Part shown: in pieces, positions 44,656 to 54,173 of the stretch
Layout of the letters: every line of letters begins with the position of its first letter
Numbering within the stretch: position 1 is the first letter of the stretch
DNA from: an uncultured bacterium
Lineage (GTDB): Bacteria > Cyanobacteriota > Vampirovibrionia > Gastranaerophilales > Gastranaerophilaceae
Assembly: GCA_949294395.1 (NCBI GenBank)
Contig: CASFGU010000060.1
Span: 1 to 64,000 of the forward strand
Reading direction: 5' to 3'
DNA: 64,000 nucleotides
The notes under the pieces: model-generated
Databases searched by the model: none
Seen by the model: only the letters and a program-made list of their open reading frames with translations
What the model was told of the DNA's origin: nothing
Translations under genes and position numbers: made by a program

Positions 44656-45507
44656 TTAAGCCTCCAGTAAAGATAGCTGATCATTAGATTGTTTATGCTT
44701 ATAGTTTTTACATTCTTTATATAAATATTCGTTTTTATATGTTTCCGATATATTTAAACGACGAAGACCAATTTTTAAATAATTTTCTTGAATTTCAATC
44801 CCTATACTTTTTCTATTCAACATTTTGGCAACATAACCTGTGGTAAAAGTTCCGGCAAATGGATCAAGGATAATGTCGCCAATATTGGAACTAGCCTTTA
44901 TAATTCTTTCTAATAATGCTACCGGTTTTTGTGATGGATGTTCTTCGTATTCTTCCATGCGATACCGAACTCTTGAAAAATTCCATACATTGCCAGGAAC
45001 TTTTTGAGAATTATATATTGACGGTACAGGTTTTCTATAATCTATTAATTTCCTTTTAGCTCCGGTTTTTGCCTCTACTAAAATATCAGAAGCATTAAAA
45101 GTATAGTTGTTTTTATCTTTTACACAAAATAAAATTGGTTCATATAGCGAGCCATAATATTTTTTTGCCTGTACTCCTGAGCTATCATAACTCCATACAA
45201 TTCTAGATAAAATAAAAAGTTTTTCCCGAATATATATATCAAAGAATGGCATAAATTGAGTTGCAGTCATAATATACATACTACCATTACTTTTAAGTTT
45301 ATCTATACATAAATCAATCCAAGTATAACACCAGTTTAGATAATCATTATCAGAAACCCACTTATCTTTTAATCCACTAAAATTTTTACCAATATTATAT
45401 GGAGGATCAATAAAAATCAAATCTATTGTCCCATTAGGAATCTTTTTAAGTGCCTCAATAGCATCTCCAAATATTATTTTATGTCCATCTTTTTCAAACT
45501 GTTCCAT
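44656..45507 (-). CDS. DNA methyltransferase, YhdJ-like (beta class)
   Basis: The 283-residue protein has motif IV as DPPYNIGKNFSG near residue 35, a target-recognition middle and motif I as DPFAGTFTTGYV near the end. This order defines beta-class amino-methyltransferases. HPSQKPVALLERII resembles E. coli YhdJ, an adenine N6 methylase of ATGCAT. The specificity here is not proven. It precedes the nuclease gene, as expected for an RM pair that protects the host first. Confidence 0.88.
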   Translation of the reverse strand: MEQFEKDGHKIIFGDAIEALKKIPNGTIDLIFIDPPYNIGKNFSGLKDKWVSDNDYLNWCYTWIDLCIDKLKSNGSMYIMTATQFMPFFDIYIREKLFILSRIVWSYDSSGVQAKKYYGSLYEPILFCVKDKNNYTFNASDILVEAKTGAKRKLIDYRKPVPSIYNSQKVPGNVWNFSRVRYRMEEYEEHPSQKPVALLERIIKASSNIGDIILDPFAGTFTTGYVAKMLNRKSIGIEIQENYLKIGLRRLNISETYKNEYLYKECKNYKHKQSNDQLSLLEA

Positions 45508-45636
45508 TCATACCTCAATAATAAGATTACAATAAATATAGAATTTGCACAATTTGTTAATAATAGTGTGAAAAATTTATTTCCGCAGGTAACCTCAACT
45601 GTTACTTGATGTAAATTTCTGTCGATTAAGACAAAA

Positions 45637-45666
45637 AAAGAGAGGCTTTTATTAAGCCTCTCTTTT
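45637..45666 (-). terminator. Terminator of the SEC-C gene
   Basis: aaaagagaggctt pairs with aagcctctctttt, five bases past the stop, with a T run on the minus strand. Confidence 0.88.
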
Positions 45667-45671
45667 GGTTT

Positions 45672-46970
45672 TTATTTCAAATGTGCTCCGCAGCATTTTT
45701 TGAACTTTTTACCGCTTCCGCAAGGGCAAGGGTCGTTTCGTCCGATTTTTGAAACATCAACGTTATCAAGCTGAGGCTTATCTTCGTTTTCCTCCATTAT
45801 GCCGAGCGTGCTTGAGAATGCTTTGGATTTATACAAAACTGTTGTCGATGAATATATTTTTTGTTCAAGATAATGTGATTTGTACTTTTCAAGCAGTTCA
45901 TCAAGTGTGAAGTTTGTTTTGTAAATCCCGTTAACTATAGGCATAAAGTTTTCGTGTTTCATTGCAACCTTTTTAATCAGGTTTGCAGAGAATTTGTCGT
46001 TGCCTAAGAAGTACTGGATACATTTGTCATAGTTAGGAATTTCAGCAGGGTTCTTAACTTCAAAAATCCTGTTAAAAGTTCCCCAGAAAGGAACTGCGTA
46101 CATTCCGAGTTCTTCATCATAAACAATACCTACGTCGTACGTTTCTTTGTGCGACGAGAAACCGCCGAGTGAATTTTCAAGGAAGTTGTCGTAAGAGTTG
46201 TTAAATTCAGATACTGTAAAGAACTGGTAAACTTCCGGTTCCTGAAGTTTATCTTTGAAATCTTCTCTTTCTTCGCCTTCTGCAAAGTCGTTGAACATTC
46301 CGATTAAGTCATCAGCATATTTGTTAGTCGTAACAACTTCGTCAGAGCCGAAATAGTCAATGAATTTTTTATACAAATCTTTAACGTCTTTATCAAGTTC
46401 CTTCATTTTTTTCGGGTTATCAAGGTACACAAGTTCTGGGTTCTGGATAATTTTTGCAACCGCAAACCTGTAAACATCATCCCTTCTTGTTGTTGAAAGA
46501 ACTCCGGAAACCTCAAGCAGGTAGTATTCTTTTTCGTAGTTAAACACTCTTGCCACAACATACTGTCCGGGCCCCATTCCGCGGAATGTTGTCATCTTTA
46601 CAAGAGAGGTGACTTCGTAATCTTTTTCGTTAATTATATTATAGAGTTTAAAACCGTTTTTGCCGATTTTGTGGATTTCAAATACGGAAGAAATAGATTT
46701 TTTCAGAGCTTTAACGATTTTTTTTGCAGAGGCAGCAAGGCCTTTTGTGTTTTCTAAATATAAATCCAGTATGCTTTTGCGGGCTTCGCCGAGTTTTCTT
46801 TCAAATATGTAGGTAAAACATGCGGACTGAAAGTTGGCGGCACCGGAAGCAGCGCCGATTGTTCGCATATATTCTTCAAAGTCCTCATGTACATATTCAT
46901 TTGTCTGAATAAATCCTGCAATATTTTTGATTACATCATTAATCTCTTTTAAGTTTTCCATAACAAGCAT
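45672..46970 (-). CDS. SEC-C motif protein, 432 aa
   Basis: The ATG at 46970 follows GGGAG; an earlier in-frame ATG lacks one. The C-terminus is a SEC-C zinc motif ([17 protein letters not shown]) as in SecA tails and other proteins. The other 400 residues are helical and contain [31 protein letters not shown], a domain I do not recognise. SecA here lacks its own SEC-C tail, but a link is speculative. Cytoplasmic, monocistronic. Confidence 0.75.
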   Translation of the reverse strand: MLVMENLKEINDVIKNIAGFIQTNEYVHEDFEEYMRTIGAASGAANFQSACFTYIFERKLGEARKSILDLYLENTKGLAASAKKIVKALKKSISSVFEIHKIGKNGFKLYNIINEKDYEVTSLVKMTTFRGMGPGQYVVARVFNYEKEYYLLEVSGVLSTTRRDDVYRFAVAKIIQNPELVYLDNPKKMKELDKDVKDLYKKFIDYFGSDEVVTTNKYADDLIGMFNDFAEGEEREDFKDKLQEPEVYQFFTVSEFNNSYDNFLENSLGGFSSHKETYDVGIVYDEELGMYAVPFWGTFNRIFEVKNPAEIPNYDKCIQYFLGNDKFSANLIKKVAMKHENFMPIVNGIYKTNFTLDELLEKYKSHYLEQKIYSSTTVLYKSKAFSSTLGIMEENEDKPQLDNVDVSKIGRNDPCPCGSGKKFKKCCGAHLK

Positions 46971-47131
46971 AAATTTCTCCCTCTTTTTTATATACAGAAT
47001 ACAGCAAATTTTATAAAAACTCAATACCTTATAAGAGTAATGCAGTACAGATGTATGATTTCTGTTAATAAAAATTAATAAATCTGTTTTATTTAAGGCA
47101 ATTTTTCTTAAATTTATGTTTTAATATAATT

Positions 47132-47707
47132 ATGATGAAGAAGTTACTGGTAGTGATAGGGTTAATGATATTTTGCGCTGGCAGCGCATTTGCGTGGAGT
47201 TCTCCTAGGTGGACTGCGTTTCCTCTAAATGTCTATATAGAGGACAGCGAATATTCAGGAATTGTGCAGCAGGCATTTTTGAACTGGCAGACCGGAGCTA
47301 AAAAGGTTAATCCATTTATAAGATTTCATGTAAAAGAAGGCGAACGCGGGCTCCGCAAATCCCAGATTGATGTCAGGTTTTCTAAAGGTGCACAGGCAAA
47401 CGGACAGTTATATTCAGTATCATCAAATTCTCTTGTTGACGGATTTTCAATGATAAGGAATACTTCCGGCTTCTTTTACCATGTTTCCATAAGTATTTCT
47501 ACAATGGATGCGGAAGGTAAGGTAATTCCGCGTGATAAAATTCATTCAATAGCAATGCAGGCAATCGGCAGAGCGCTCGGGGTTAACTGTACCGGCGAGA
47601 TGAATAAGGTTATGAGCTGTAATACTGATTTTACTGTAAATAATCTTACGGAAGATGACCTTTTTGCGCTGAAAAATGTTTACAGTTATGTAAGAAATCG
47701 TAAATAA
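47132..47707 (+). CDS. Exported matrixin-like protein without zinc ligands (1)
   Basis: A signal peptide ending AFAW is followed by RWTAFPLNVYI and IVQQAFLNWQ, the opening pattern of matrixin-type (M10) metalloproteases. Where the zinc helix HExGHxLG should be, residues 143-150 read QAIGRALG, and the MSCNTDF turn and LTEDDLFALKNVY end follow as in matrixins. All zinc-site residues are replaced, so the protein is probably catalytically dead. TGT-TTTAAT ends six bases before the ATG at 47132, so the message is probably leaderless. Its paralog follows. Confidence 0.65.
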   Translation: MMKKLLVVIGLMIFCAGSAFAWSSPRWTAFPLNVYIEDSEYSGIVQQAFLNWQTGAKKVNPFIRFHVKEGERGLRKSQIDVRFSKGAQANGQLYSVSSNSLVDGFSMIRNTSGFFYHVSISISTMDAEGKVIPRDKIHSIAMQAIGRALGVNCTGEMNKVMSCNTDFTVNNLTEDDLFALKNVYSYVRNRK

Positions 47708-47736
47708 AAAATTTGTTTTTATAAGAGGAGCAGACA

Positions 47737-48288
47737 GTGAAAAAAATAATAATCACTATTTTTATAATTCTTTTTAGTGCGCTTGGTGCTTTTGCCGCGG
47801 GAAGCCCGCGCTGGAGATTAATGCCGTTGACAATATATTATCAGCCGGCACCGGAAGCTGCCGTTGTGCAGCAGGCTTTTGATGCGTGGCAGAATGCAGG
47901 AAGCGGTGTTTTGAAATTCAAAGGAGGCTCCCGTCCGGCTCAAAGACGAGGTGCGCATATTACTGTTCAATTTATCCGTACGCTTGCTGCCGGTCAGTAT
48001 TATGATATAAATTACGATATATATAAGACTGGATTTTCTTCCCATAAGGAAGATTCGTTTGTTTCGGATTATTTTTACAGGGTAACGGTAAGAATACGCA
48101 CAGCCGATGAAAACTTTAAAAAATATACAGAAGAAGAACTTTATGCAATAGCTTTGCAGGCAGCGGGGCGTGCTCTCGGTGTTGAATATATTGATGATGA
48201 AGATAGCGTTATGAGCAAGAAGCTGGATTTGAAAAACTCGAAAATCACAGCTAAAGATATTGAAGCGCTGCGGAAAATTTATAAATAA
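47737..48288 (+). CDS. Exported matrixin-like protein without zinc ligands (2)
   Basis: The GTG start has a GAGGAG site. Signal peptide, then RWRLMPLTIYY and VVQQAFDAWQ as in the previous gene. The zinc-helix position reads QAAGRALG (residues 141-148), again lacking all ligands, followed by DSVMSKKLD and ITAKDIEALRKIY. The two genes are tandem duplicates 29 bases apart. They may bind peptide or cell-wall material without cutting it. Confidence 0.65.
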   Translation: MKKIIITIFIILFSALGAFAAGSPRWRLMPLTIYYQPAPEAAVVQQAFDAWQNAGSGVLKFKGGSRPAQRRGAHITVQFIRTLAAGQYYDINYDIYKTGFSSHKEDSFVSDYFYRVTVRIRTADENFKKYTEEELYAIALQAAGRALGVEYIDDEDSVMSKKLDLKNSKITAKDIEALRKIYK

Positions 48289-48335
48289 AATCTCCATATT
48301 CTGATTGATTTTTTAACGGATTTTTTAAATCTTGT

Positions 48336-48364
48336 TTGAAATTTGACGCCCTGTGTTGTATAAT
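48336..48364 (+). promoter_or_regulatory. Promoter of gltP-like gene
   Basis: TTGAAA (48336-48341), 17 bases, TATAAT (48359-48364). It has a leader of about 40 bases with AAGAGG before the ATG at 48412. Confidence 0.75.
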
Positions 48365-48411
48365 AAACAAGTTAAGTAATAATAATATATAAAAAATTAA
48401 GAGGTTAGAAT

Positions 48412-49734
48412 ATGAAATTACACATGCAGATACTTATTGCGCTGGGATTGGGCATAAAACGAAACTGGCACATTTTTTTCGGTATTATAGCCGGTATTCT
48501 GGTAGGAATATTTCTGCACGGACATAATTTCCCGTTTATCAATACTCTTTTGATATTTATAGGACAGGTTTTCATAAGATTAATTCAGATGGTCGTGATA
48601 CCGCTTGTTGTATCGGCAATAGTAATTGGTATAACAAGTGTGGGGGATAACAAACAGCTCGGCAAATTCGGCTCCAAAATGATTTTGTATTACGGAATTA
48701 TCACAACTGTAGCGGTTGCAATCGGTGCATTGCTTGCCCTGATATTTAAACCGGGGCTCGGGGCCGCTCATTATATTGCTGCAAATTCTGCAAGCGAGGT
48801 TCAGGCGGCAGTTTCAACAGCTATGGCTCAGCAGCAGGGTAATATTTTGAATATTTTCCTTGACTTTATTCCGAGCAATCCGCTGAATGCGCTTGCGCAC
48901 GGCAATATGGTTGCGATAATTGTGTTTGTTGTGATATTTGCAATAGCGCTGGCTAAAGTGGGAGATGTGAACAGACCGATTGTGTCGTTCTTTGAATCCG
49001 TTTTTGCTGCGACTATGAAAATTACAGACTGGATTATGTTTCTTGCGGCACCGGGTGTGTTTGCACTTACCGCTTCTGCTGTTTCCAGCTTCGGTATAGA
49101 TATATTTATGAGTATTTCAAAATACTTCGGAGTGCTGGCAATAGGATTTTTACTCCAGCTGTTTGTTGTGTATCCGCTCTTTTTGAAATTCTTCTCAAAG
49201 GTAAATGTCTGGATTTTGTATTCCGCAGTGGCAGAGGCAATGATGGTGGCATTCGGAACTGCAAGTTCGTCGGCAACATTGCCATTAACGATTGCATGCT
49301 GCGAGAAAAGAGGCATTTCTCATAAAATTTCAAGCTTTGTGCTTCCGCTCGGTGCGACTTTGAATATGGACGGAACAGCTTTGCTGCAGACAGTTGCTGT
49401 TATATTCCTTGCTCAGGCTTACGGCGTTGCGTTAACTCCGTTCCTTGTAATCCAGATTGCGCTGCTTGCAATTATTGCATCTTCAACATGTGCCGGTATT
49501 CCTGGGGCAGGTCTGATTACAATTGCGCTTATCCTTAACGGAATGGGCTTAAGTCCTGAGCAGCTCGTTGCAGGTTTTGCGTTCCTGTTTACAATCGAGA
49601 GGGTTACAGATATGATGAGAACCCTTGTAAACGTGACATCGGATGCTGTTGTTGTTGCGGCTATTGCAGATAATGAAAATGAAATTAATTATGACCTTCT
49701 CAATAATCCGCAGGCCTATGAAGATATAGCATAA
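48412..49734 (+). CDS. Dicarboxylate/glutamate:cation symporter (DAACS)
   Basis: The 440-residue membrane protein has the SDF family fold. GTASSSATLPLTIACCEK is re-entrant hairpin 1, LPLGATLNMDGTALLQ carries the NMDGT motif of helix 7, and ASSTCAGIPGAGLI is hairpin 2. It imports glutamate, aspartate or C4-dicarboxylates with protons or sodium. Exact substrate choice cannot be read safely. queF follows 15 bases later, which may be chance. Confidence 0.92.
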   Translation: MKLHMQILIALGLGIKRNWHIFFGIIAGILVGIFLHGHNFPFINTLLIFIGQVFIRLIQMVVIPLVVSAIVIGITSVGDNKQLGKFGSKMILYYGIITTVAVAIGALLALIFKPGLGAAHYIAANSASEVQAAVSTAMAQQQGNILNIFLDFIPSNPLNALAHGNMVAIIVFVVIFAIALAKVGDVNRPIVSFFESVFAATMKITDWIMFLAAPGVFALTASAVSSFGIDIFMSISKYFGVLAIGFLLQLFVVYPLFLKFFSKVNVWILYSAVAEAMMVAFGTASSSATLPLTIACCEKRGISHKISSFVLPLGATLNMDGTALLQTVAVIFLAQAYGVALTPFLVIQIALLAIIASSTCAGIPGAGLITIALILNGMGLSPEQLVAGFAFLFTIERVTDMMRTLVNVTSDAVVVAAIADNENEINYDLLNNPQAYEDIA

Positions 49735-49749
49735 TCAGGGCAATCATCA

Positions 49750-50652
49750 ATGACAAACAACATCACAGACAAAACAGCATCAAAATTTCTCGGCAAAAAA
49801 ACAGACGGTGCAGAAACTTATAATCCTGATTTGCCTGTTGCGGTTCCAAGGGCAGAAAACCGTTTGCGCTACGGGATTAATCCTGAAAAACTTCCGTTTG
49901 AAGGGGTTGATGTCTGGCATGCTTATGAATTTTCGGCGCTTACAAAGTACGGAATGCCGGTTACAAGAGTTCTGAAGCTCCGATACTCCTGTGAAAGCGA
50001 TTTTATTGTGGAGTCTAAATCTTTAAAGCTCTACCTGAATTCTTTTAATATGTCAAAATTCGGTGATAACGCGGAGGATTGTCTTGCCGAGTGCAAAAAA
50101 CTTATAGAAAATGATCTGGGCAATACCCTTAAAACCCCGCTTTCCGCAGAATTTCTTGATAACGACGCTGAGAGGATAAATATTTTTTCTGAATTCCCTA
50201 ATATAATGGATTATGTTGATGAAAATTCAGTTATGATAGAGAATTTTAAAGAATCTCCCGCGCTTCTTCAAACAGAGGAAACCGGAGAGGTAAAATCATA
50301 TTACCTGAAATTCGATTCTCTGCGTTCAAACTGCAGGGTTACACACCAGCCTGATTTTGGGGATGCGTTTATCTATTACAAATCAGCTAAACATATTCTT
50401 GAAAGCAGTCTTGTTAAATATCTGGTATCTTTCCGCTCAGAGTTCCATTTTCATGAAGAATGCTGCGAGATGATATTTAAACGGCTTTCTGATATTTTAA
50501 ACAAAGGGGACGAATTGTTTGTTTCCGCTCTGTACACACGCAGGGGCGGTATTGATATATCTCCTGTGCGCCGCAGCAAAAACTGTTCCATTAAGCCGGA
50601 AAAATATCTTATTGATATTACAAAGTTTGCAAGGTGCGGGATTAAGCAGTGA
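49750..50652 (+). CDS. queF: 7-cyano-7-deazaguanine reductase (type II QueF)
   Basis: QueF reduces preQ0 to preQ1 with NADPH for queuosine synthesis. The 300-residue length matches the long unimodular type. The catalytic region SNCRVTHQPDFGDAFI carries the Cys that forms the thioimide and the Asp. FHEECCEMIFKRL and LYTRRGGIDISPVR are family motifs. Its stop overlaps the GTG of the next gene. Confidence 0.95.
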   Translation: MTNNITDKTASKFLGKKTDGAETYNPDLPVAVPRAENRLRYGINPEKLPFEGVDVWHAYEFSALTKYGMPVTRVLKLRYSCESDFIVESKSLKLYLNSFNMSKFGDNAEDCLAECKKLIENDLGNTLKTPLSAEFLDNDAERINIFSEFPNIMDYVDENSVMIENFKESPALLQTEETGEVKSYYLKFDSLRSNCRVTHQPDFGDAFIYYKSAKHILESSLVKYLVSFRSEFHFHEECCEMIFKRLSDILNKGDELFVSALYTRRGGIDISPVRRSKNCSIKPEKYLIDITKFARCGIKQ

Positions 50653-50999
50653 ATAACAGAAAATTCGGCGGAGCGGGAGAAGATTTAGCCTGCAGATATT
50701 TGGAGAAAAACGGTTACACAATTCTTGAGAGAAACAAACACTACTCAAGGTTTTGCGAATTGGATATTGTTGCACAGTATAAAAATACAGTGGTGTTTGT
50801 GGAGGTTAAAACCCGCAGGACAAATGACTACGGAACCCCTCTAGAGGCAATTACACAGACAAAAATGCAAAATATCCTAAAAGGCGTGCAGTATTATATA
50901 AGTGAAAACAGCGTCAAAAATTACAGGGTTGATGTGATAGGGATTACCTTGAAGCCGGAGGTTAAAATTAATCATATAAAAAATGTATCGCTGATATAA
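50649..50999 (+). CDS. YraN/UPF0102 family protein
   Basis: A GTG start overlaps the queF stop by four bases, so translation is coupled. The 116-residue protein has GEDLACRYLEKNGYTILERN and ELDIVAQYKNTVVFVEVKTR, which forms an E..D..ExK nuclease-like site. The family is often found near rnhB but has no settled role. Confidence 0.9.
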   Translation: MNNRKFGGAGEDLACRYLEKNGYTILERNKHYSRFCELDIVAQYKNTVVFVEVKTRRTNDYGTPLEAITQTKMQNILKGVQYYISENSVKNYRVDVIGITLKPEVKINHIKNVSLI

Positions 51000-51036
51000 A
51001 ATACCGGCGATACATAAATGATGAAAAGATAGTTAG

Positions 51037-51408
51037 TTAGTCTTTTTTCTCAGGGGTGCTTTTAGCTTCGGAAATAGGAGGTTTTTTCGCTTTTATATCC
51101 TTATTATGTTTTGAAAATTTGTCCTTTCTGAAATCCGGATGATGTTTTTTGAATTCGCCTCTATGGTGTCTGTAATGATGATGCCCGTAATGATTTGGCA
51201 TTTCCATTCGCTGGCATGGGGGAGGCGGAGGACAGTGCCTTGGCGGAAGCGGAGGTTTCCCCGCAAGTGAAGCGTATACCGCAAGCGCAAGAATACATCC
51301 GATAAATGAGGTTACACAGGGCATAACAAATTTTAAAACATCTTTTTCTTTTAACCCGAAACATTTTCTTTCTTCTGTTTCAGTGTTTTTAATTTCTTCA
51401 TCAGCCAT
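51037..51408 (-). CDS. Membrane protein with Pro/His-rich tail
   Basis: AAGGAG precedes the ATG at 51408. An acidic N-terminus (EEIKNTETEERKCFG) is followed by one hydrophobic helix (VMPCVTSFIGCILALAVYASL). The tail is PPRHCPPPPPCQRMEM, NHYGHHHYRHHRG and then a Lys-rich region. The His/Cys-rich segment should bind metals. A similar tail is on the protein at 33475, but the two are otherwise unrelated. Function unknown. Confidence 0.6.
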   Translation of the reverse strand: MADEEIKNTETEERKCFGLKEKDVLKFVMPCVTSFIGCILALAVYASLAGKPPLPPRHCPPPPPCQRMEMPNHYGHHHYRHHRGEFKKHHPDFRKDKFSKHNKDIKAKKPPISEAKSTPEKKD

Positions 51409-51542
51409 ATTTCGCTCCTTTAAATTTAAACCGTACAAATATATAACGATTTAATATTAAAATTGTTCAAATTTTTTTAAGTTTTATTAAATTACCCGCT
51501 CCTGATACGTTGTGGAGCGGGTTGTAAACTTCTTTCTATACT

Positions 51543-51570
51543 AAAAAGAGCCTTTTTAAAGGCTCTTTTT
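51543..51570 (-). terminator. Terminator of pilT
   Basis: aaaaagagcctttttaaaggctcttttt forms a strong hairpin with T run just after the pilT stop. Confidence 0.9.
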
Positions 51571-51575
51571 GAAAT

Positions 51576-52652
51576 TTATTTGATATTTATCATACGTTTA
51601 AGTTCATCAGGCCTTGAGGTTTTACTCAGGGCATCCTCAAGCGTAATAAGGTTTTGTTTGTAGAGGTTTGCAAGAGCCATTTCAAGTGTTTGCATGCCCA
51701 TGCCCTGATTCATCTGAATTGTCGAATAAATCTGGGCGGCTTTTGATTCTCTGACAAGGTTCGCAATCGCAGGGGTTACGAGCATAATTTCCTGCGCCAT
51801 AACACGACCTTTTTTAGTTCCGTCAGGCTGCACTTTAGGAAGAAGTGTTTGCGAGAATACCGCAACCAGAGAGTTTGCAAGCTGAACCCTAATCTGCTGC
51901 TGCTGACCTTCAGGGAATACGTCGATGATACGGTCAATAGTTTGGGAAGCTGATGAAGTGTGCAGGGTTCCGAAAACTAAGTGGCCGGTTTCAGCTGCAG
52001 TCAGAGCCAGAGCAATTGTTTCGTGGTCACGCATCTCACCTACAAGAATAATATCAGGGTCTTCACGGAGTGCGGATTTAAGAGCGTTTGCAAAAGATCT
52101 TGTATCCATCCCGAGTTCACGCTGGTGGATAATACTTGATTTTGACGTGTGCACAAATTCTATAGGGTCCTCAATTGTCAGGATATGTTCCGCTTTTGTT
52201 GAGTTGATATAGTCAATCATTGCCGCAAGAGTGGTAGATTTACCTGAACCTGTAGGTCCTGTTACCAGAATAAGCCCTCTCGGCTTTTCGGCAGTTGTTC
52301 TGACAATATCCGGCAGACCTAATTTGTCAAAAGAAGGAACCTGAGAGGTAATTGTACGGAAAGCTGCCGCATAGTTACCTTTATCTTTGTAAAAGTTAAC
52401 CCTGAAACGGCTCAAGCCTTCAATACCGTAAGAAAAGTCAAGTTCCCATTCCTGTTCAAGGCGTCTGCGCTGTTCATTTGAAAGCATCGGAAACAGAAGC
52501 TGTTCAACCTCATCCGGAGATAGCGGCGGATAATCCATACGTTTCAATTTGCCGTCCACACGGATTGCAGGCGGAAGATTACTCGAAATATGCAGGTCAC
52601 TGCCGCCTTCTTTTACTAATTTTTCCAAAAGTTCACTAATTTCCATTGCCAT
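51576..52652 (-). CDS. pilT: Type IV pilus retraction ATPase
   Basis: PilT drives pilus disassembly and twitching. The 358-residue protein has GPTGSGKSTT (Walker A), IEDPIEFVH (Asp box), LREDPDIILVGEMRD (Walker B) and GHLVFGTLHTSSA (His box). The C-terminus is complete (SRPDELKRMINIK). AGGTGG before the ATG at 52652. With the pilin-like genes it supports a working type IV pilus. Confidence 0.96.
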   Translation of the reverse strand: MAMEISELLEKLVKEGGSDLHISSNLPPAIRVDGKLKRMDYPPLSPDEVEQLLFPMLSNEQRRRLEQEWELDFSYGIEGLSRFRVNFYKDKGNYAAAFRTITSQVPSFDKLGLPDIVRTTAEKPRGLILVTGPTGSGKSTTLAAMIDYINSTKAEHILTIEDPIEFVHTSKSSIIHQRELGMDTRSFANALKSALREDPDIILVGEMRDHETIALALTAAETGHLVFGTLHTSSASQTIDRIIDVFPEGQQQQIRVQLANSLVAVFSQTLLPKVQPDGTKKGRVMAQEIMLVTPAIANLVRESKAAQIYSTIQMNQGMGMQTLEMALANLYKQNLITLEDALSKTSRPDELKRMINIK

Positions 52653-52672
52653 CTATTACCACCTTATCTGCG

Positions 52673-52924
52673 CTATTCTGAAAAATTCATCATAGCATCT
52701 GCTTCTTTCATTGCTAATTCTAACAATCTGTAAGTCATATATGCTCCAAGAGCAACGGCTTTCGGATCGAGATCAGAATTATTTGCCGCCTCAATTATTG
52801 CCGTGTTAATTTCAGGATTTTCATCTTTAATATAGTGTATCATTTTTTTGCGCCACGCGGGCATATCCTGAAAAACTTCTGAAAATGTTGATGCCGCTAT
52901 TTCTTCTGATATTATTGGTAACAT
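52673..52924 (-). CDS. Small hypothetical protein upstream of pilT
   Basis: The 83-residue helical protein (NSDLDPKAVALGAYMTYRLLELAMKEADAMM) stops 20 bases before pilT and probably shares its transcript. No domain recognised. It could serve the pilus, but this is inferred only from position. Confidence 0.6.
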   Translation of the reverse strand: MLPIISEEIAASTFSEVFQDMPAWRKKMIHYIKDENPEINTAIIEAANNSDLDPKAVALGAYMTYRLLELAMKEADAMMNFSE

Positions 52925-53019
52925 TACCGTCCTCTTGTTTTTGTCATAAGTTTCCCGTTATAAAAGGGTATATTTATTATTTTCTACAATTCCGGAAAAA
53001 AATAATCATTTGTTTGAAG

Positions 53020-53025
53020 TATAAT
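53020..53025 (+). promoter_or_regulatory. -10 element, leaderless recF
   Basis: TATAAT at 53020-53025 is six bases before the recF ATG at 53032. No ribosome site fits. Confidence 0.6.
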
Positions 53026-53031
53026 TTAAGA

Positions 53032-54135
53032 ATGAAGCTGATTAATGTTAAACTTACGGATTACAGAAACTGCCGGAACATAGAGCTGGATTTATCCGGC
53101 GGTAAAATACTTATTATCGGCAAAAACGCACAGGGAAAGACTAATATTCTTGAGAGTATTTATTTTCTTTCAACCCTGAAAAGTCCGCGCACATCTAATA
53201 ATATTGAACTTATCAATTTTGGCTCTGAAAGAACTGAAATTGATGCGGATATTATAAAAGCGGATACTGAAATAAGTCTCGGCTACACTTATACAAAAGA
53301 CAAAGCCCGTGAACTAAAGATTAACGGGGTGAAAAGCCGCCCGAAAGATTTTAAATCCGTATTAAAAACAGTTCTTTTTTCGACTTCAGACCTGCTCTTA
53401 CTCCGCGGGAACCCGTCAGACAGACGCGACTGGCTGGATAGAGCAATTTCCCAGGTTTATCCTGCTTATGACGACAGGCTTTCGAAGTACGACAAAATCC
53501 GTATTCAGAAAAATAATTTCTTAAAAGATTTAGCAAAAGGAAATACTCTTAATGAAACTTTGCTGGAAGTTTACAATGAACAGCTTGTCATAACCGGAAG
53601 CAACATAATTTTTCTGCGCAAGAAATTCCTCAAAGAGATAGAAAGAATTGCAAAGGAGAAACACAGGATTATAAGTGAGACTGAGGATTTAAAAATAGAA
53701 TATGAATGTTCTTTTTTGAACCGAGAGGACGAACTTGAACAAATTGTAGAAAAATTTAAGCAATCGCTTGAAGAAAGGCGGATTGAGGAAATAAGGCGCG
53801 CGCAATCTTGTGTCGGGCCGCACAGGGACGATATAATTTTTTATATAAACGGAAACGAGGCAACGAAATTTGCTTCACAGGGGCAGCAAAGGACAATTGT
53901 CCTCGCGCTTAAGCTATCCGAACTTGATATTATCACAGACAAAACTGGAGATGAACCGGTTCTGCTTCTTGATGACGTTCTTGCAGAACTCGACGACATA
54001 AGGCAGAATTATCTTTTAAAATCAATAAACGACAGAACGCAGACGATTATAACCTCGGTTGATACGGTTTTATTTGAGGATGAATTTTTAAAAGACGTTA
54101 AAATCTACAAAATCGAAAACGGGGCTATTAAATAA
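53032..54135 (+). CDS. recF: DNA repair protein RecF
   Basis: RecF loads RecA at single-strand gaps. The 367-residue protein starts MKLINVKLTDYRN and has GKNAQGKT (Walker A, residues 30-37). QGQQRTIVLALKLSEL is the ABC signature and LLLDDVLAELDD is Walker B. A longer frame extends upstream to 52885 but lacks a site, and family members begin here. In many bacteria recF lies beside dnaA and dnaN; here it is isolated. Confidence 0.95.
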   Translation: MKLINVKLTDYRNCRNIELDLSGGKILIIGKNAQGKTNILESIYFLSTLKSPRTSNNIELINFGSERTEIDADIIKADTEISLGYTYTKDKARELKINGVKSRPKDFKSVLKTVLFSTSDLLLLRGNPSDRRDWLDRAISQVYPAYDDRLSKYDKIRIQKNNFLKDLAKGNTLNETLLEVYNEQLVITGSNIIFLRKKFLKEIERIAKEKHRIISETEDLKIEYECSFLNREDELEQIVEKFKQSLEERRIEEIRRAQSCVGPHRDDIIFYINGNEATKFASQGQQRTIVLALKLSELDIITDKTGDEPVLLLDDVLAELDDIRQNYLLKSINDRTQTIITSVDTVLFEDEFLKDVKIYKIENGAIK

Positions 54136-54173
54136 AATATTTGTCACATTGCACCGTTACAGATTTTATTTGG

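Noticed and set aside
45666-45760. SEC-C motif taken as the lost tail of SecA
   Set aside because: The motif belongs to a separate 432-residue gene with its own start and terminator, five kilobases from secA.
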